64,000 nucleotides of DNA, taken from contig CAVQNH010000006.1 in assembly GCA_963713815.1 (NCBI GenBank), positions 186,001-250,000 of the forward strand. The letters run 5' to 3'. This document shows positions 16,497 through 24,777 of this stretch, in pieces. Every line of letters begins with the position of its first letter. Positions within the stretch are counted from its first letter, which is position 1. The position numbers were made by a program, and so were the translations under genes. Source of the DNA: RYN-230 sp963713815 (GTDB lineage Bacteria > Actinomycetota > Actinomycetes > Streptosporangiales > Streptosporangiaceae). The notes beneath the pieces were generated by a model. The model saw only the letters and a program-made list of their open reading frames with translations, was not told the origin of the DNA and did not search any database.

Positions 16497-18080
16497 CTAC
16501 TCGGCGACGGTGATTGACGTCCCGCTGGCCCGGGGCAGCAGCTCGGTCAGGTCACCCATTGAGAGGATGGCGTGCAGGCTGGGGCGATCGATGACCGCCG
16601 CCACCGACCAGAGCATGTCCGGCCGCGCCAGGGCCATATCAGTCGGCAGCGGTTCCGGGCTGACGACCACCTTGACGCCCTGATCGCGCAGGAAGGCGTT
16701 GCGCGCGGCGGCGTCGTGCGCATCCCACCACTCTCTGAACGTCATGCCGGTGTCGTCGTACTCGATGCGCGCGGGTTCTGGTTCGAGGTCGATCAGCCGG
16801 TCCATCTCGGAGTTGGCTTCGTCCTTCTGAGCCTGGAGCGCTGAGAACTCCTTGCGCTGCATCCTGGCCTTGACGATCTCGCGTTCCAGGTGGACGAGCT
16901 GCTCCTGGACCCGGGCCATCTCCTCGATGTAGTCGCGGCCCGTTATCAGGCGCTTCGTCCGCAGCTTCCGGTGCCCGGCCAGTTCGAGCAGCGTGCCGAA
17001 GACGGCGTCCTCCAACGGCTCGGCCCGGAAGTTCTTCCTGTTGCTGCACCGGCCGTCGCGCTGGTGCCCGAGATCGCACAGGTAGTAGGCGTACTCGTAC
17101 CGCTTGCCCTTCTTGACCACGTTCGTCGGGTTCTTATACATCCCGCTGCCGCATTCGGCGCAGAAGACGACCTGCGTCAGCGGCGAGGTGTTGATGCGGA
17201 CGGGCACCGGGTTCTGGGACAGACGGAGCTGGATCTTCTCGAACTGGTCACGGGTGATCAGGGGCTCGGCCCGGTAGATGATGACACCCTGCTCGTCCCG
17301 CAGCGGCTCGTTCTTGGCGTTCGTGATCGCGCCGAGGATGGCGTAAGAGTTGAGGATGCCCCGGACGGTGATCGTGGTCCAGGGCACGCCTGTGACCTTT
17401 TCCCTCGTCTTGGGGTTGCCGCTGCGCATGCGGATGACGTCCTTCGGGGTCGGCACCCCGGAGGTATTCAGCCAGCGGACGATCGAGCCGATCGACTCGT
17501 AGCGGAGGTACCGCTCGGCCATCTCCTGGACGACCGGAGCGTACTCAGGGTCGATCTCGACGCCCCAGTTCTGGCCCTGCTTCACCGGGCGGTAGCCGAA
17601 TAGGACCATGCCACCCGTGTAGTTCCCGGCCCGGATCAGCTTGTCGTATGCGTCCTTGACTCGTGAGCCGATGACCTCACGCTCGTACTCAGCGAACGTC
17701 ATCAGGACGTTGGCCATCACCCGGCCCTCTTTGGTCGTCAGGTCCAGCTCGGGGTCGAGGATGATCAGCGCCTTGCCGTGGGCTTCCAGCCAGTGGACGA
17801 ACGCCGTGAAGTCAAACAGCGACCGGGAGATCCGGTCGAGCTTGGTCGCGCAGATCGCGTCCCACTCACCGAGCTTGTCCGGCTTCAGCCAGCGGCCCAG
17901 GCCGGGCCGGTCGAACGGGCTGACCGCGCCGCTCACATCCAGGTCGTAGTCGGCCTCGGTGATCGGGACCAGCTCGTGATCCTTATAGACCGCGAACTTC
18001 CTGATGCTGTCGAACTGCCGTTCCGGGCTCGTGGTGGCGTCGGTGGTTAGGCTGAGCCGTATGGCCGGAAGGACTCGCAT
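16497..18080 (-). CDS. Large serine recombinase (element integrase)
   Basis: 527 aa from the ATG at 18080, chosen because it places the catalytic serine at residue 10 (AIRLSLTTD), as in the family. SPERQ, TKLDRISRS and YEREVIGSRVKDAYDKLIRAG follow in the resolvase domain. The recombinase domain includes GVPWTTITVRGILNSYAILG, and a zinc ribbon has FCAECGSGMYK and a later Cys pair (YLCDLGHQRDGRC). A predicted coiled coil spans EEMARVQEQLVHLEREIVKA. It catalyses site-specific integration and excision. Its start lies only 42 bp from attR, the usual arrangement. No recombination directionality factor is recognised. Confidence 0.93.
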   Translation of the reverse strand: MRVLPAIRLSLTTDATTSPERQFDSIRKFAVYKDHELVPITEADYDLDVSGAVSPFDRPGLGRWLKPDKLGEWDAICATKLDRISRSLFDFTAFVHWLEAHGKALIILDPELDLTTKEGRVMANVLMTFAEYEREVIGSRVKDAYDKLIRAGNYTGGMVLFGYRPVKQGQNWGVEIDPEYAPVVQEMAERYLRYESIGSIVRWLNTSGVPTPKDVIRMRSGNPKTREKVTGVPWTTITVRGILNSYAILGAITNAKNEPLRDEQGVIIYRAEPLITRDQFEKIQLRLSQNPVPVRINTSPLTQVVFCAECGSGMYKNPTNVVKKGKRYEYAYYLCDLGHQRDGRCSNRKNFRAEPLEDAVFGTLLELAGHRKLRTKRLITGRDYIEEMARVQEQLVHLEREIVKARMQRKEFSALQAQKDEANSEMDRLIDLEPEPARIEYDDTGMTFREWWDAHDAAARNAFLRDQGVKVVVSPEPLPTDMALARPDMLWSVAAVIDRPSLHAILSMGDLTELLPRASGTSITVAE

Positions 18081-18856
18081 GGCTCGCAGTCTATAGACGG
18101 TTTTGGTTTTGCCAAGAAGCTGAAGTCGCTGCCCCACACGAACTGCCCGGACAGCCGGCCGCGCATCTCGCGGATCACCTCCGCCGGGATCCGCCGCGGC
18201 GACCAGCCCGAGATGTCGATGTACACGTTGGTCTTGTGCAGCGCGATCGCGATCAGGTCGAGGTGCCAGGGCCAGCCGAAGTGCGCGGCCACGATGGTCA
18301 GCCCCGGATGGGCGGCGGCCACCGGGTCGAGCTTGAGCGGGTGGGCGTAGTCGAGCCGGATGCCCTGCCCGCCGGGCTGGCCGGCCCCGATCCCGCTGGT
18401 TCCGGTGTGGAACAGGGCCAGCAGGCCATGCTGCTGGCAGGCCTCGAAGATCGGCCAGTACTGCGGGTCGTTGGGGGAGAAGGCCTGGAGTGAGGGGTGG
18501 AACTTGACCCCGCGCAACCCCAGCGCGGCGATGTTCGCCACCTCGGCGACGGCCGCCTCGCCCTTGTGCGGGTTGACCGAGCCCAGCCCGGTGAACGCGT
18601 CCGGGTAGTCGCGGCAGGCCTGCGCCACGGTCTCGTTGGGGACGCGCGGGCGGCCGGTGGCCGTCTCCGCGTCCCAGGCCAGCAGGACCGCCTTGACCCG
18701 CAGGTCGCGGTACCGGGCGGCGAGGTCCTCCAGCGACTGCCGCTGCACCGGCGACCGGAAGTAGGCCTCGGCCGCCTCGACATAGCCCGCCATGCTGACG
18801 TCCAGCCAGTCGGGGGTGGGCAGGTGGACGTGGAAGTCGATGGCACGCAGCGGCAC
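18047..18856 (-). pseudogene. Amidohydrolase, 5' part truncated by the element
   Basis: The start is probably the GTG at 18856 (upstream starts to 18928 are possible). The metal-binding HxH is in IDFHVHLP; later ligand regions are VKFHPSLQAF, LFHTGTSG, AAHFGWPWHLD and the aspartate in FVWGSDF. Native sequence ends at the attR core (18122-18130); the frame then runs 24 codons into the element to a stop at 18047, overlapping the recombinase start. With 13431-13553 attached it would encode a complete TIM-barrel amidohydrolase_2 protein of about 282 aa. The truncated form lacks the last 37 native residues. Confidence 0.85.
18122..18130. repeat. Right attachment-site core (attR)
   Basis: GAAGTCGCT, identical to the left core. 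On the minus strand it encodes Ser-Asp-Phe of the conserved GSDF motif. Element sequence AGAAGCT adjoins on the left; with AGGTTCT at the other end it forms an imperfect dyad, as expected for a serine-integrase attP. Confidence 0.75.
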
Positions 18857-18940
18857 CCGGTCATCGTAACGGCCGTCCCGGTTTCGCGGCTCCGGCGCGC
18901 CGGTCCGTGCTGACCGGCCCCGTCCCATTTACGCGGTTGT

Positions 18941-20649
18941 CTAGCTCGCGCTGGCCTGCCCGGCTGCCCCGGTCGTGTTCGCTCGCCTGGTCTCGTCCGC
19001 TCGCCCGGTCTGGTCCGCTCGCCTGGTCTGGTCCGCTCGCCCGGTCGGTCCGCTCGCCCGGTCCGGATTGCGGGCCGTGACCCGCTCGCCGGCTATGGCC
19101 CGCAGGACCGGCAGCGCGAACGCCGCGGTGGCCGCCAGCCCGCCCAGGCCGGCCGCGGCGATGGCGGCGCGCACCGGCACCACGTCGAGCAGCACGCCGC
19201 CCAGCAGCAGGCCGGCCACGTTGGCCCCGCTGGCAACCGCCCCGAACACCGCGAACGCCCGGCCCCGCATCGCAGGGGGCACCCGCCGGCCCAGCAGTAC
19301 GGCGGCGGCGACGTTCACCCCGCCGTTGCCCAGGCCGCCGAGCACGCTCACCGGCGCCAGCCAGCCCACCGCGGGCACCGTGGCCATCAGCCCCACGCCC
19401 AGGCAGGTGAGCGCCAGCGAACCGAGGAGGAGCCGGGCCACGCCCGCGTCGGACGGGCGGCGGCGCGCCACCCACCAGCCACCCGCCACCGCGGCGCTGA
19501 CCCAGACGCTCTCCATCAGCCCGTACACCCCGGCCGTGGAATGCAGCGTGGCCCGGATGAAGAACACCTCGGCCACGTTGACCAGGCTGGCCGCGGCCAC
19601 CACCGCGCCGACCAGGACCACCGCCGCCCGGACCAGCGGATCCCGCCGCACCGCGTCCACCCGTCCCGCGCGCCAGGGGCCGCTTGGTTCCAGGCCTCGT
19701 CCCGCGCCTCGCGGCCCGCCCCCTCCCCGCCGATGTTCCGCTCCGCTCGGGCCGCCCCGCCCCCGCCCACGTCCCCCACAGGGCGGGCCGCCCCGCCCTC
19801 CTCCGGGACCGCCTCACTGGCCCAGTCGCGCTGCTCTGGCGCCCGCGTGGTCACAGTCATGCGATCGGGGGCGCGCTTGAGGCGGCGGGCGGAGGCGCCG
19901 CGGCGGGTGCGGATCAGGCGGCCGGCCGCCGCGATGGCCAGGTAGCTGCCCGCGTCAGCGAGGAGGGGGACCCGCAACCCGAACCGGCCCATCAGCAGGC
20001 CGCCCAGCGCGGGCGCGAGCATCATGCCCAGGTACCCGGCGGTCTGGCTGAGCGCCATCGCCTTGGGCAGGTCGTCGGCCGGGACCATGGACGGCAGCAG
20101 GGCAGACAGGCACGGCTGGGTCACGGCCAGGCCGGCGGCCAGCACGGCCACCAGGGCGATGATCTCGGCCGGCCCGGACGCGAACGCCAGCGCCACGCAG
20201 ACGGCCGCCTGGGCCAGTCCGGTCGCGACCAGCAGGAGCCGGCTGTCCACCCGGTCGGCCAGCCGCCCGGTCCAGCGGACCAGCAGCACCGGGGGAGCCG
20301 CCGCGGCGATCAGCACCGCCGCCACCGCGAACCCGCCTGCCCCGCGCTGCTGCAGTTCCAGCACTAGCGCGGTCGCGGCCAGGAAGTCGCCGCACGAGGA
20401 CACCGCCCGCGCCCCGCTGGCCAGGTACACGTCCCGCCACCCGCGCCCGGGGCGCCCGGTTCGCGCCCGGCCCGCCCCCGTCGGCCCCGGCCTCTCCCGC
20501 CTGGCCTGCCCCGGCCCTGTCGGCCCGGGCCTCTCCCGCCTGGCCTGCCCCGGCCCCGGCTGCTCCGCCCGCCTCGGCCCAGGCCCCACCTGCCCCGCCC
20601 GCTTTCCGACCGCCCGGGCGGTGACTCGTCGCAGAGATGTGAAGGACAT
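18941..20649 (-). CDS. MFS transporter, frame interrupted in the central loop
   Basis: The N-terminal half (about residues 80-250; YLASGARAVSSCGDFLAATALVLEL, RWTGRLADRVDSR, QTAGYLGMMLAPALGG) and the C-terminal half (AAVVLVGAVVAAASLVNVAEVFF to FALPVLRAIAGERV) each give about six membrane segments but lie in different frames. The switch is near 19668 in a GGG run and equals one missing base. Together they make a 12-TMS exporter of the enterobactin-exporter/MefA type. The N-terminal and C-terminal tails are repeat-encoded. The ATG at 20649 lies inside a 40-bp palindrome; a later start is possible. An ArsR-type regulator is encoded upstream on the same strand. Confidence 0.65.
18981..19060 (-). 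repeat. 18-bp tandem repeats in the MFS C-terminal tail
   Basis: Four to five imperfect units of GCTCGCCTGGTCTGGTCC type, encoding repeated RADQT/RADET peptides at the end of the transporter. Confidence 0.7.
20480..20557 (-). repeat. 39-bp tandem repeat in the MFS N-terminal tail
   Basis: Two almost identical 39-bp units (20480-20518, 20519-20557) encode GQARRERPGPTGP-type peptides ahead of the first membrane segment. Confidence 0.8.
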
Positions 20650-20674
20650 GCTTCGAAGTATGTCCTTCACATCT
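20635..20674. promoter_or_regulatory. 40-bp palindrome at the MFS start, probable operator
   Basis: Perfect 15-base arms, AGATGTGAAGGACAT (20635-20649) and ATGTCCTTCACATCT (20660-20674), flank a central TTCGAA. It covers the predicted MFS start codon and is the natural target for the adjacent ArsR-family regulator (inference). Confidence 0.7.
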
Positions 20675-20774
20675 CGGCCTGGCAAGCGGGCTTCCGAGTT
20701 TCTGGCCGCCCGGCGCGGTAACAGGTACACCGCTTATCGCATCAGTCACATGGGTAACGGACAGCCCGGACATC

Positions 20775-20834
20775 TCCCGTGCGACGTGCGCGATGCCGGG
20801 CGAATTGTCCGGCTCGGGCGCACGTCGCACGGGA
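20775..20834. promoter_or_regulatory. 60-bp interrupted palindrome downstream of the ArsR gene
   Basis: Perfect 16-base arms TCCCGTGCGACGTGCG (20775-20790) and CGCACGTCGCACGGGA (20819-20834) with a nested GCCGG/CCGGC pair in the 28-base spacer. It could be a transcript hairpin after the regulator or a second operator. There is no T-tract. Confidence 0.55.
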
Positions 20835-20935
20835 AACGTCGCCCGGGCGCGGCGGTGATGGCGGCGGGACGGGCGCGGTGCGGCGGGTACGCGGCGAGGC
20901 GGGGATGCGGCGGGGGGCGAGGGCGAGTGGCGCGG

Positions 20936-21518
20936 TTAACCGGGGAGGGCGCGGACGGCCACGGAGACCGGGCGGGTGCCGGGGGGCAGGTCCCGCGCGG
21001 CGGTCCTTGCGGTACGGGGCGATCAGTGCCTCCACGGCCCGGCTCAGCGCGGTCAGCTCGGCCGCGGTCACCTGGAGCGTCGAGTCCATGAAGAACGCGG
21101 CGTCCTGCCACTCCCCGGGCTCGGTGTCGAGCCGGGACAGGTACCGGCGGACCCGGGCTTCGTCCCAGGCCAGCATCGACTCCAGCAGCGCGTGCAGCGC
21201 CTCGCGTCCCTCCGGGGCCAGGTCCGCGACGCCACTGAGCCCGTAGCGCCCGGCCGTGATGCGCCACAGCCGTTCCCGGCCGTCGCCCCGCCCGGGCGCG
21301 GCTTCCACCAGTCCCGCCCGGGCCAGCGCGCGCAGGTGGTAGCTGGTCGCACTGGGCGACAGGCCCACGACCCCGGCGCACTCCGTCGCCGTGGCCGGCC
21401 CGCCGTTCCGGAGATGCTCCAGCAGGGCCAGCCGGGCGGGGTGGGCCATGGCCCGCATGATCGCGGCGTCCATGGTGGACCACGGCTGCTCCGCGCCTGG
21501 CTCCGCATTCACGCTCAC
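20936..21518 (-). CDS. ArsR-family winged-helix regulator, frame break near the 3' end
   Basis: GTG start at 21518; an ATG at 21473 is possible. The winged helix shows MRAMAHPARLALLEHLRNGGPATATECA, then GLSPSATSYHLRALARAGLVEAAPG as recognition helix and turn. The C-terminal part (AGRYGLSGVADL, LDSTLQV-like MDSTLQVTAAELTALSRAVEALIAPYRKDRR) is typical of ArsR proteins that control MFS pumps. After the DRR the frame changes by one base near 20995, giving DLPPGTRPVSVAVRALPG and a TAA at 20936. It probably represses the downstream MFS gene through the palindrome at 20635. Confidence 0.75.
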
Positions 21519-21586
21519 CCGGCCAAGATAGCCGGGCGGCCCGGTCCCGGACGCGGACCGGTCCCGGACACGGCCGCCGCGGCGTA

Positions 21587-21613
21587 TGTCACACCCCGGG
21601 CGGCTGCGTCGTC
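21587..21613 (+). promoter_or_regulatory. ECF41-type promoter
   Basis: TGTCACA (21587-21593), a 16-base spacer, then CGTC (21610-21613). This agrees with the described ECF41 promoter. The expected transcription start is about 6-9 bases later, at or next to the ATG at 21622, which has no Shine-Dalgarno sequence, so the transcript is probably leaderless. Confidence 0.75.
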
Positions 21614-21621
21614 ACGTGGGC

Positions 21622-22404
21622 ATGAGAATCGCCATTGCAGGAGGAACGGGAACGCTCGGCCGTCACCTCACGGCCGAGCTGAGCTCGCGCGGGCACGAGG
21701 TCCGGGTGCTCAGCCGCAGCGCCCCGGAGTACCGCGTGGACCTGGCCACCGGGGAGGGGCTCGAGAGCGCGCTGCGCGGCTGCGACGTCGTCGTGGACGC
21801 CAGCAACAACGCCGGGCGGAAGGCGGCGGCGGTCCTGGTCGACGGGACCCGGCGGTTGCTGGCCGTGGAGCAGGCCGCCGGGGTGAGTCATCATGTGTGC
21901 ATGTCGATCGTGGGCTGCGACCAGCTGCCGATGGGCTACTACCGGGTCAAGACAGACCAGGAGAACCTGGTCGCGCAGGGCCCGGTGCCGTGGACCATCG
22001 TCCGCTCCACCCAGTTCCACGAGCTGGTCGCGAAGGTTTTCCAGGCCGCCGCCCGGTTCCGGGTGCTGCCGGCGCCGCGCGGGCTGCTGCAGCCGGTCGC
22101 GGCGGCGGAGGTCGCCCGGTACGTGGCCGGCGTGGCTGAGCAGCCGCCGCGCCGGGAACGGCCCGAGGTGGCCGGGCCTGAGGTCACCGAGCTGCGCACG
22201 CTGGCCCGCACCTGGCGGTCGGGCACCGGCCGCCCGCTCGCACTGCTTCCGCTGTACGTGCCGGGCCAGGCCGGCCGGGCCCTGCGCGCCGGGACGCTCA
22301 CCACTGGCCAGGCTGAGGCGGCTGGCCGCGTTTCGTTTGCGGCCTGGCTGGAAGCGGGAGCGGGCGCGGCCGTCACCGCGCGCGGCGGGCCGGCGCCCCG
22401 GTGA
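21622..22404 (+). CDS. NAD(P)-binding NmrA/epimerase-like oxidoreductase, ECF41 partner
   Basis: 260 aa from the ATG at 21622; an upstream GTG would lie within the promoter. The Rossmann motif is IAGGTGTLGRHL at residues 4-15, and VVDASNNAG, GCDQLPMGYYRVKTDQENLV and WTIVRSTQFHEL follow. This is the atypical SDR class that commonly accompanies ECF41 sigma factors (the carboxymuconolactone decarboxylase/oxidoreductase/epimerase group) and is their usual target gene. The stop overlaps the sigma-factor GTG. Physiological substrate unknown. Confidence 0.85.
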   Translation: MRIAIAGGTGTLGRHLTAELSSRGHEVRVLSRSAPEYRVDLATGEGLESALRGCDVVVDASNNAGRKAAAVLVDGTRRLLAVEQAAGVSHHVCMSIVGCDQLPMGYYRVKTDQENLVAQGPVPWTIVRSTQFHELVAKVFQAAARFRVLPAPRGLLQPVAAAEVARYVAGVAEQPPRRERPEVAGPEVTELRTLARTWRSGTGRPLALLPLYVPGQAGRALRAGTLTTGQAEAAGRVSFAAWLEAGAGAAVTARGGPAPR

Positions 22405-23318
22405 GCGGGCGCGCCGACCAGCCAGGGACGCCGGAGCGCGGGGCGGAGGAGCTGGCGCAGGCGTTCGAGGCGCAGCGGCCGCGGCTGCTCCGGGTGGCGT
22501 ACGCGACGACCGGCTCGCTGGCCGAGGCCGAGGACTGCGTGCAGGAGGCGTGGCTGCGGCTGCTGCGCGCCAGTGACCGGGGATCGATCCGTGATCTGGC
22601 GGCCTGGCTGACCACCACGGTCAGCAGGCTGGCGCTGGACGCGCTGGGCAGCGCGCGGGCGCGGCGGGAACGCTACGTCGGCCCGTGGCTGCCCGAGCCG
22701 CTGGTCGAGGACCTGAGCGGCACCGACCCGGCGGACCGGGTCACGCTGGATGAGTCGGTGAGCATGGCGCTGCTCGTGGTGCTGGAGCGGCTGTCGCCCG
22801 CGGAGCGGACCTCGTTCCTGCTGCACGACGTGTTCGGGATGTCGTTCACCGACGTCGCCGGCGTGGTCGGCCGGTCGCCCGCGGCCGTACGGCAGCTCGC
22901 GTCCCGCGCGCGGCAGCACGTGGACGGGGGCCGCCCGCGGTTCCCGCCCACCCCGGCGCAGCAGGAGGAACTCGTCACCGCGTTCGCCGCGGCCTGCACC
23001 GCCGGTGATCTGGAAGGCCTGGTCGCGCTGCTCGACCCGGACGTGGTGTGGCGGGCCGACGGCGGCGGGAAGGTCACCGCCACGCGCCAGACCGCGCGCG
23101 GCGCGGGCGAGGTGGCCCGCTGGCTGCTGGGATTCATGCGGCACCCGCCGACCCTGGTCCGGCTGGCCACCGTCAACGGCGGGCCCGGGCTGGTCGTGCG
23201 GGACGGAGGCGGCGTGCTGACCGTCGTCTCCTTCACCATCGACCGGGGCCGGATCACCGCGCTGGACGTGATCCGCAACCCGGACAAGCTGGCCGCGGTC
23301 CGGGAGCTGGCCGATTAG
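22401..23318 (+). CDS. ECF41-group RNA polymerase sigma factor with SnoaL-like C-terminal domain
   Basis: 305 aa; the GTG at 22401 overlaps the preceding stop. Sigma region 2 is at about residues 20-90 (LLRVAYATTGSLAEAEDCVQEAWLRL), region 4 at about 115-175 (LSPAERTSFLLHDVFGMSF, GRSPAAVRQLASRAR). The three ECF41 hallmarks are present: a WLPEPL linker, DGGGK in the C-terminal domain and NPDKL near the end. In this group the SnoaL-like extension replaces a separate anti-sigma factor and modulates activity. It likely drives its own operon from the promoter at 21587. Confidence 0.92.
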   Translation: MSGRADQPGTPERGAEELAQAFEAQRPRLLRVAYATTGSLAEAEDCVQEAWLRLLRASDRGSIRDLAAWLTTTVSRLALDALGSARARRERYVGPWLPEPLVEDLSGTDPADRVTLDESVSMALLVVLERLSPAERTSFLLHDVFGMSFTDVAGVVGRSPAAVRQLASRARQHVDGGRPRFPPTPAQQEELVTAFAAACTAGDLEGLVALLDPDVVWRADGGGKVTATRQTARGAGEVARWLLGFMRHPPTLVRLATVNGGPGLVVRDGGGVLTVVSFTIDRGRITALDVIRNPDKLAAVRELAD

Positions 23319-23355
23319 AGCGTGCCCCGCGGACCCGCGTGCAGCGCATGGCCGC

Positions 23356-24777
23356 CTAGCGGCGCGAGCGGTACAGCACCTGGAGGGCGGTGAATTCCGC
23401 CAGCCCCCACGGCCCGTTCTCGACGCCCATGCCGCTCCACTTCATGCCGCCGAACGGGATGTAGGGCTGCAGGGTGAGGTGGTCGTTCACGAACGCGGTG
23501 CCGCACTCCAGCCGGGCCGCGACGGCCGCGGCCCGGTCCGGGTCGGCGCTCCACACCGAGCCGGACAGGCCATAACGGGTGTCGTTGGCCCGGGCCACCG
23601 CGTCGTCAACGTCCCGGTAGGGGATCACCGGCACGGCCGGGCCGAACTGCTCCTCGTCCACGATCGGGGTCCCCTCGGCCACGCCGGTCAGGATCGTGGG
23701 TGCGAAGAAGTACCCGTCCCGGTCCAGCGGGTGCCCGCCCGCCGCCGCCGTCGCGCCGCGGCCCAGCGCATCGGCGACGAGCCCCCGGACCCGGTCGAAC
23801 TGCGGCTGGTTCTGGACCGGGCCGAGCTGGACACCCGCCTCGGTGCCGGGTCCCACCCGGGTGCGGCGGGCCCGCTGCGCGAGCGCCTCGACCACGTCGG
23901 CGTGCAGTTTCTCCGGGACGTAGATCCGCTTGATACCCGCGCAGATCTGGCCGTTGTTGATGAACGCGCCCCAGAACAGGCCCCGTTCCACGGTGGCCGG
24001 GTCCGCGTCGTCGAGCACGATCGCCGCGTCGTTGCCGCCCAGTTCGAGGGTGAAGCGCTTGAGGTCGGGAGCGGCGGCCGCGGCCACCGCCTTGCCGGTC
24101 GGCACCGACCCGGTGAAGCTGATCTTCGCCACGGCCGGGTGGGACGTCATCCAGGCGCCGAGTTCGTCGCCGCCGCTGACCACGTTGACCACGCCGGGCG
24201 GCAGCACCCCGGCCAGGATGCTGCCCAGGGCCAGGGTGGACAGCGGCGTGAACGGCGAGGGCTTGAGCACCACGGTGTTGCCGGCCAGCAGCGCGGGCCC
24301 CAGCTTCCAGCCGGCCAGCAGCAGCGGGTAGTTCCACGGCGTGATCGCCGCGACCACGCCGAGCGGGCGGTGCACCAGTTCCGCGTGGCCCTGCTCGTCG
24401 TCCTGCAGGACCGTGCGGGGCAGGTCCAGCCCGGCCGCGTACTCCAGCCAGCGGGCCATCTCGGCTACCTCGAACGCGGCCGCCTTCAGCGGCTTGCCCT
24501 GCTCGGCGGTGAGGATCGCGGCCAGGCCGTCGGCCGCGGCCAGGGTGGCCGCGGCGGCCGCGCGCAGGGCGGCCCGCCGGGCGTCCTCGTCCGCCCGCCA
24601 CGAACCCGCCGCCGCCTGCGCGGCCCGCATGGCCTCGTCGAGCTGGTCCCGGGAGCAGTCCGGAGCATCGGCGAACACCAGGCCGGTGGCCGGGTTGATC
24701 ACCCCGAACGTGCCCGGGCCGGTCACCGGCTCGCCGCCGATCGTCATCGACGGGCTGGCCGTCAGGAGATCGGTCAC
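23356..24777 (-). CDS. NAD(P)-dependent aldehyde dehydrogenase
   Basis: 473 aa. The GTG at 24777 overlaps the stop of the zinc dehydrogenase gene (GTGA). Motifs: PWNYPLLLAGWKLGPALLAGN, SFTGSVPTGK, catalytic glutamate in LELGGND and catalytic cysteine in NNGQICAG. With the preceding alcohol dehydrogenase it forms an alcohol-to-acid oxidation pair, feeding the acyl-CoA ligases downstream (inference). Confidence 0.9.
   Translation of the reverse strand: MTDLLTASPSMTIGGEPVTGPGTFGVINPATGLVFADAPDCSRDQLDEAMRAAQAAAGSWRADEDARRAALRAAAAATLAAADGLAAILTAEQGKPLKAAAFEVAEMARWLEYAAGLDLPRTVLQDDEQGHAELVHRPLGVVAAITPWNYPLLLAGWKLGPALLAGNTVVLKPSPFTPLSTLALGSILAGVLPPGVVNVVSGGDELGAWMTSHPAVAKISFTGSVPTGKAVAAAAAPDLKRFTLELGGNDAAIVLDDADPATVERGLFWGAFINNGQICAGIKRIYVPEKLHADVVEALAQRARRTRVGPGTEAGVQLGPVQNQPQFDRVRGLVADALGRGATAAAGGHPLDRDGYFFAPTILTGVAEGTPIVDEEQFGPAVPVIPYRDVDDAVARANDTRYGLSGSVWSADPDRAAAVAARLECGTAFVNDHLTLQPYIPFGGMKWSGMGVENGPWGLAEFTALQVLYRSRR

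Larger units (their letters stand above)
13545..18130. mobile_element. 4.58-kb serine-recombinase element inserted in an amidohydrolase gene
   Basis: A 9-bp direct repeat GAAGTCGCT bounds the element (13545-13553 and 18122-18130). It contains a large serine recombinase reading inward from the right end, a DUF2637-type membrane protein, a lipoprotein and four or more small ORFs. Replication, FtsK/TraB transfer and phage structural genes are all absent, so it is best described as a minimal integrative element, perhaps mobilised by another element. Its DNA is visibly less G+C-rich than its surroundings in places (for example 14830-14990). Excision would restore a 282-codon amidohydrolase gene exactly. 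Confidence 0.85.

Noticed and set aside
13545..18130. Element as a prophage or a full conjugative AICE
   Set aside because: No capsid, tail, replication initiator, FtsK/TraB translocase or relaxase is present; only the recombinase and a DUF2637-type protein suggest links to such elements.
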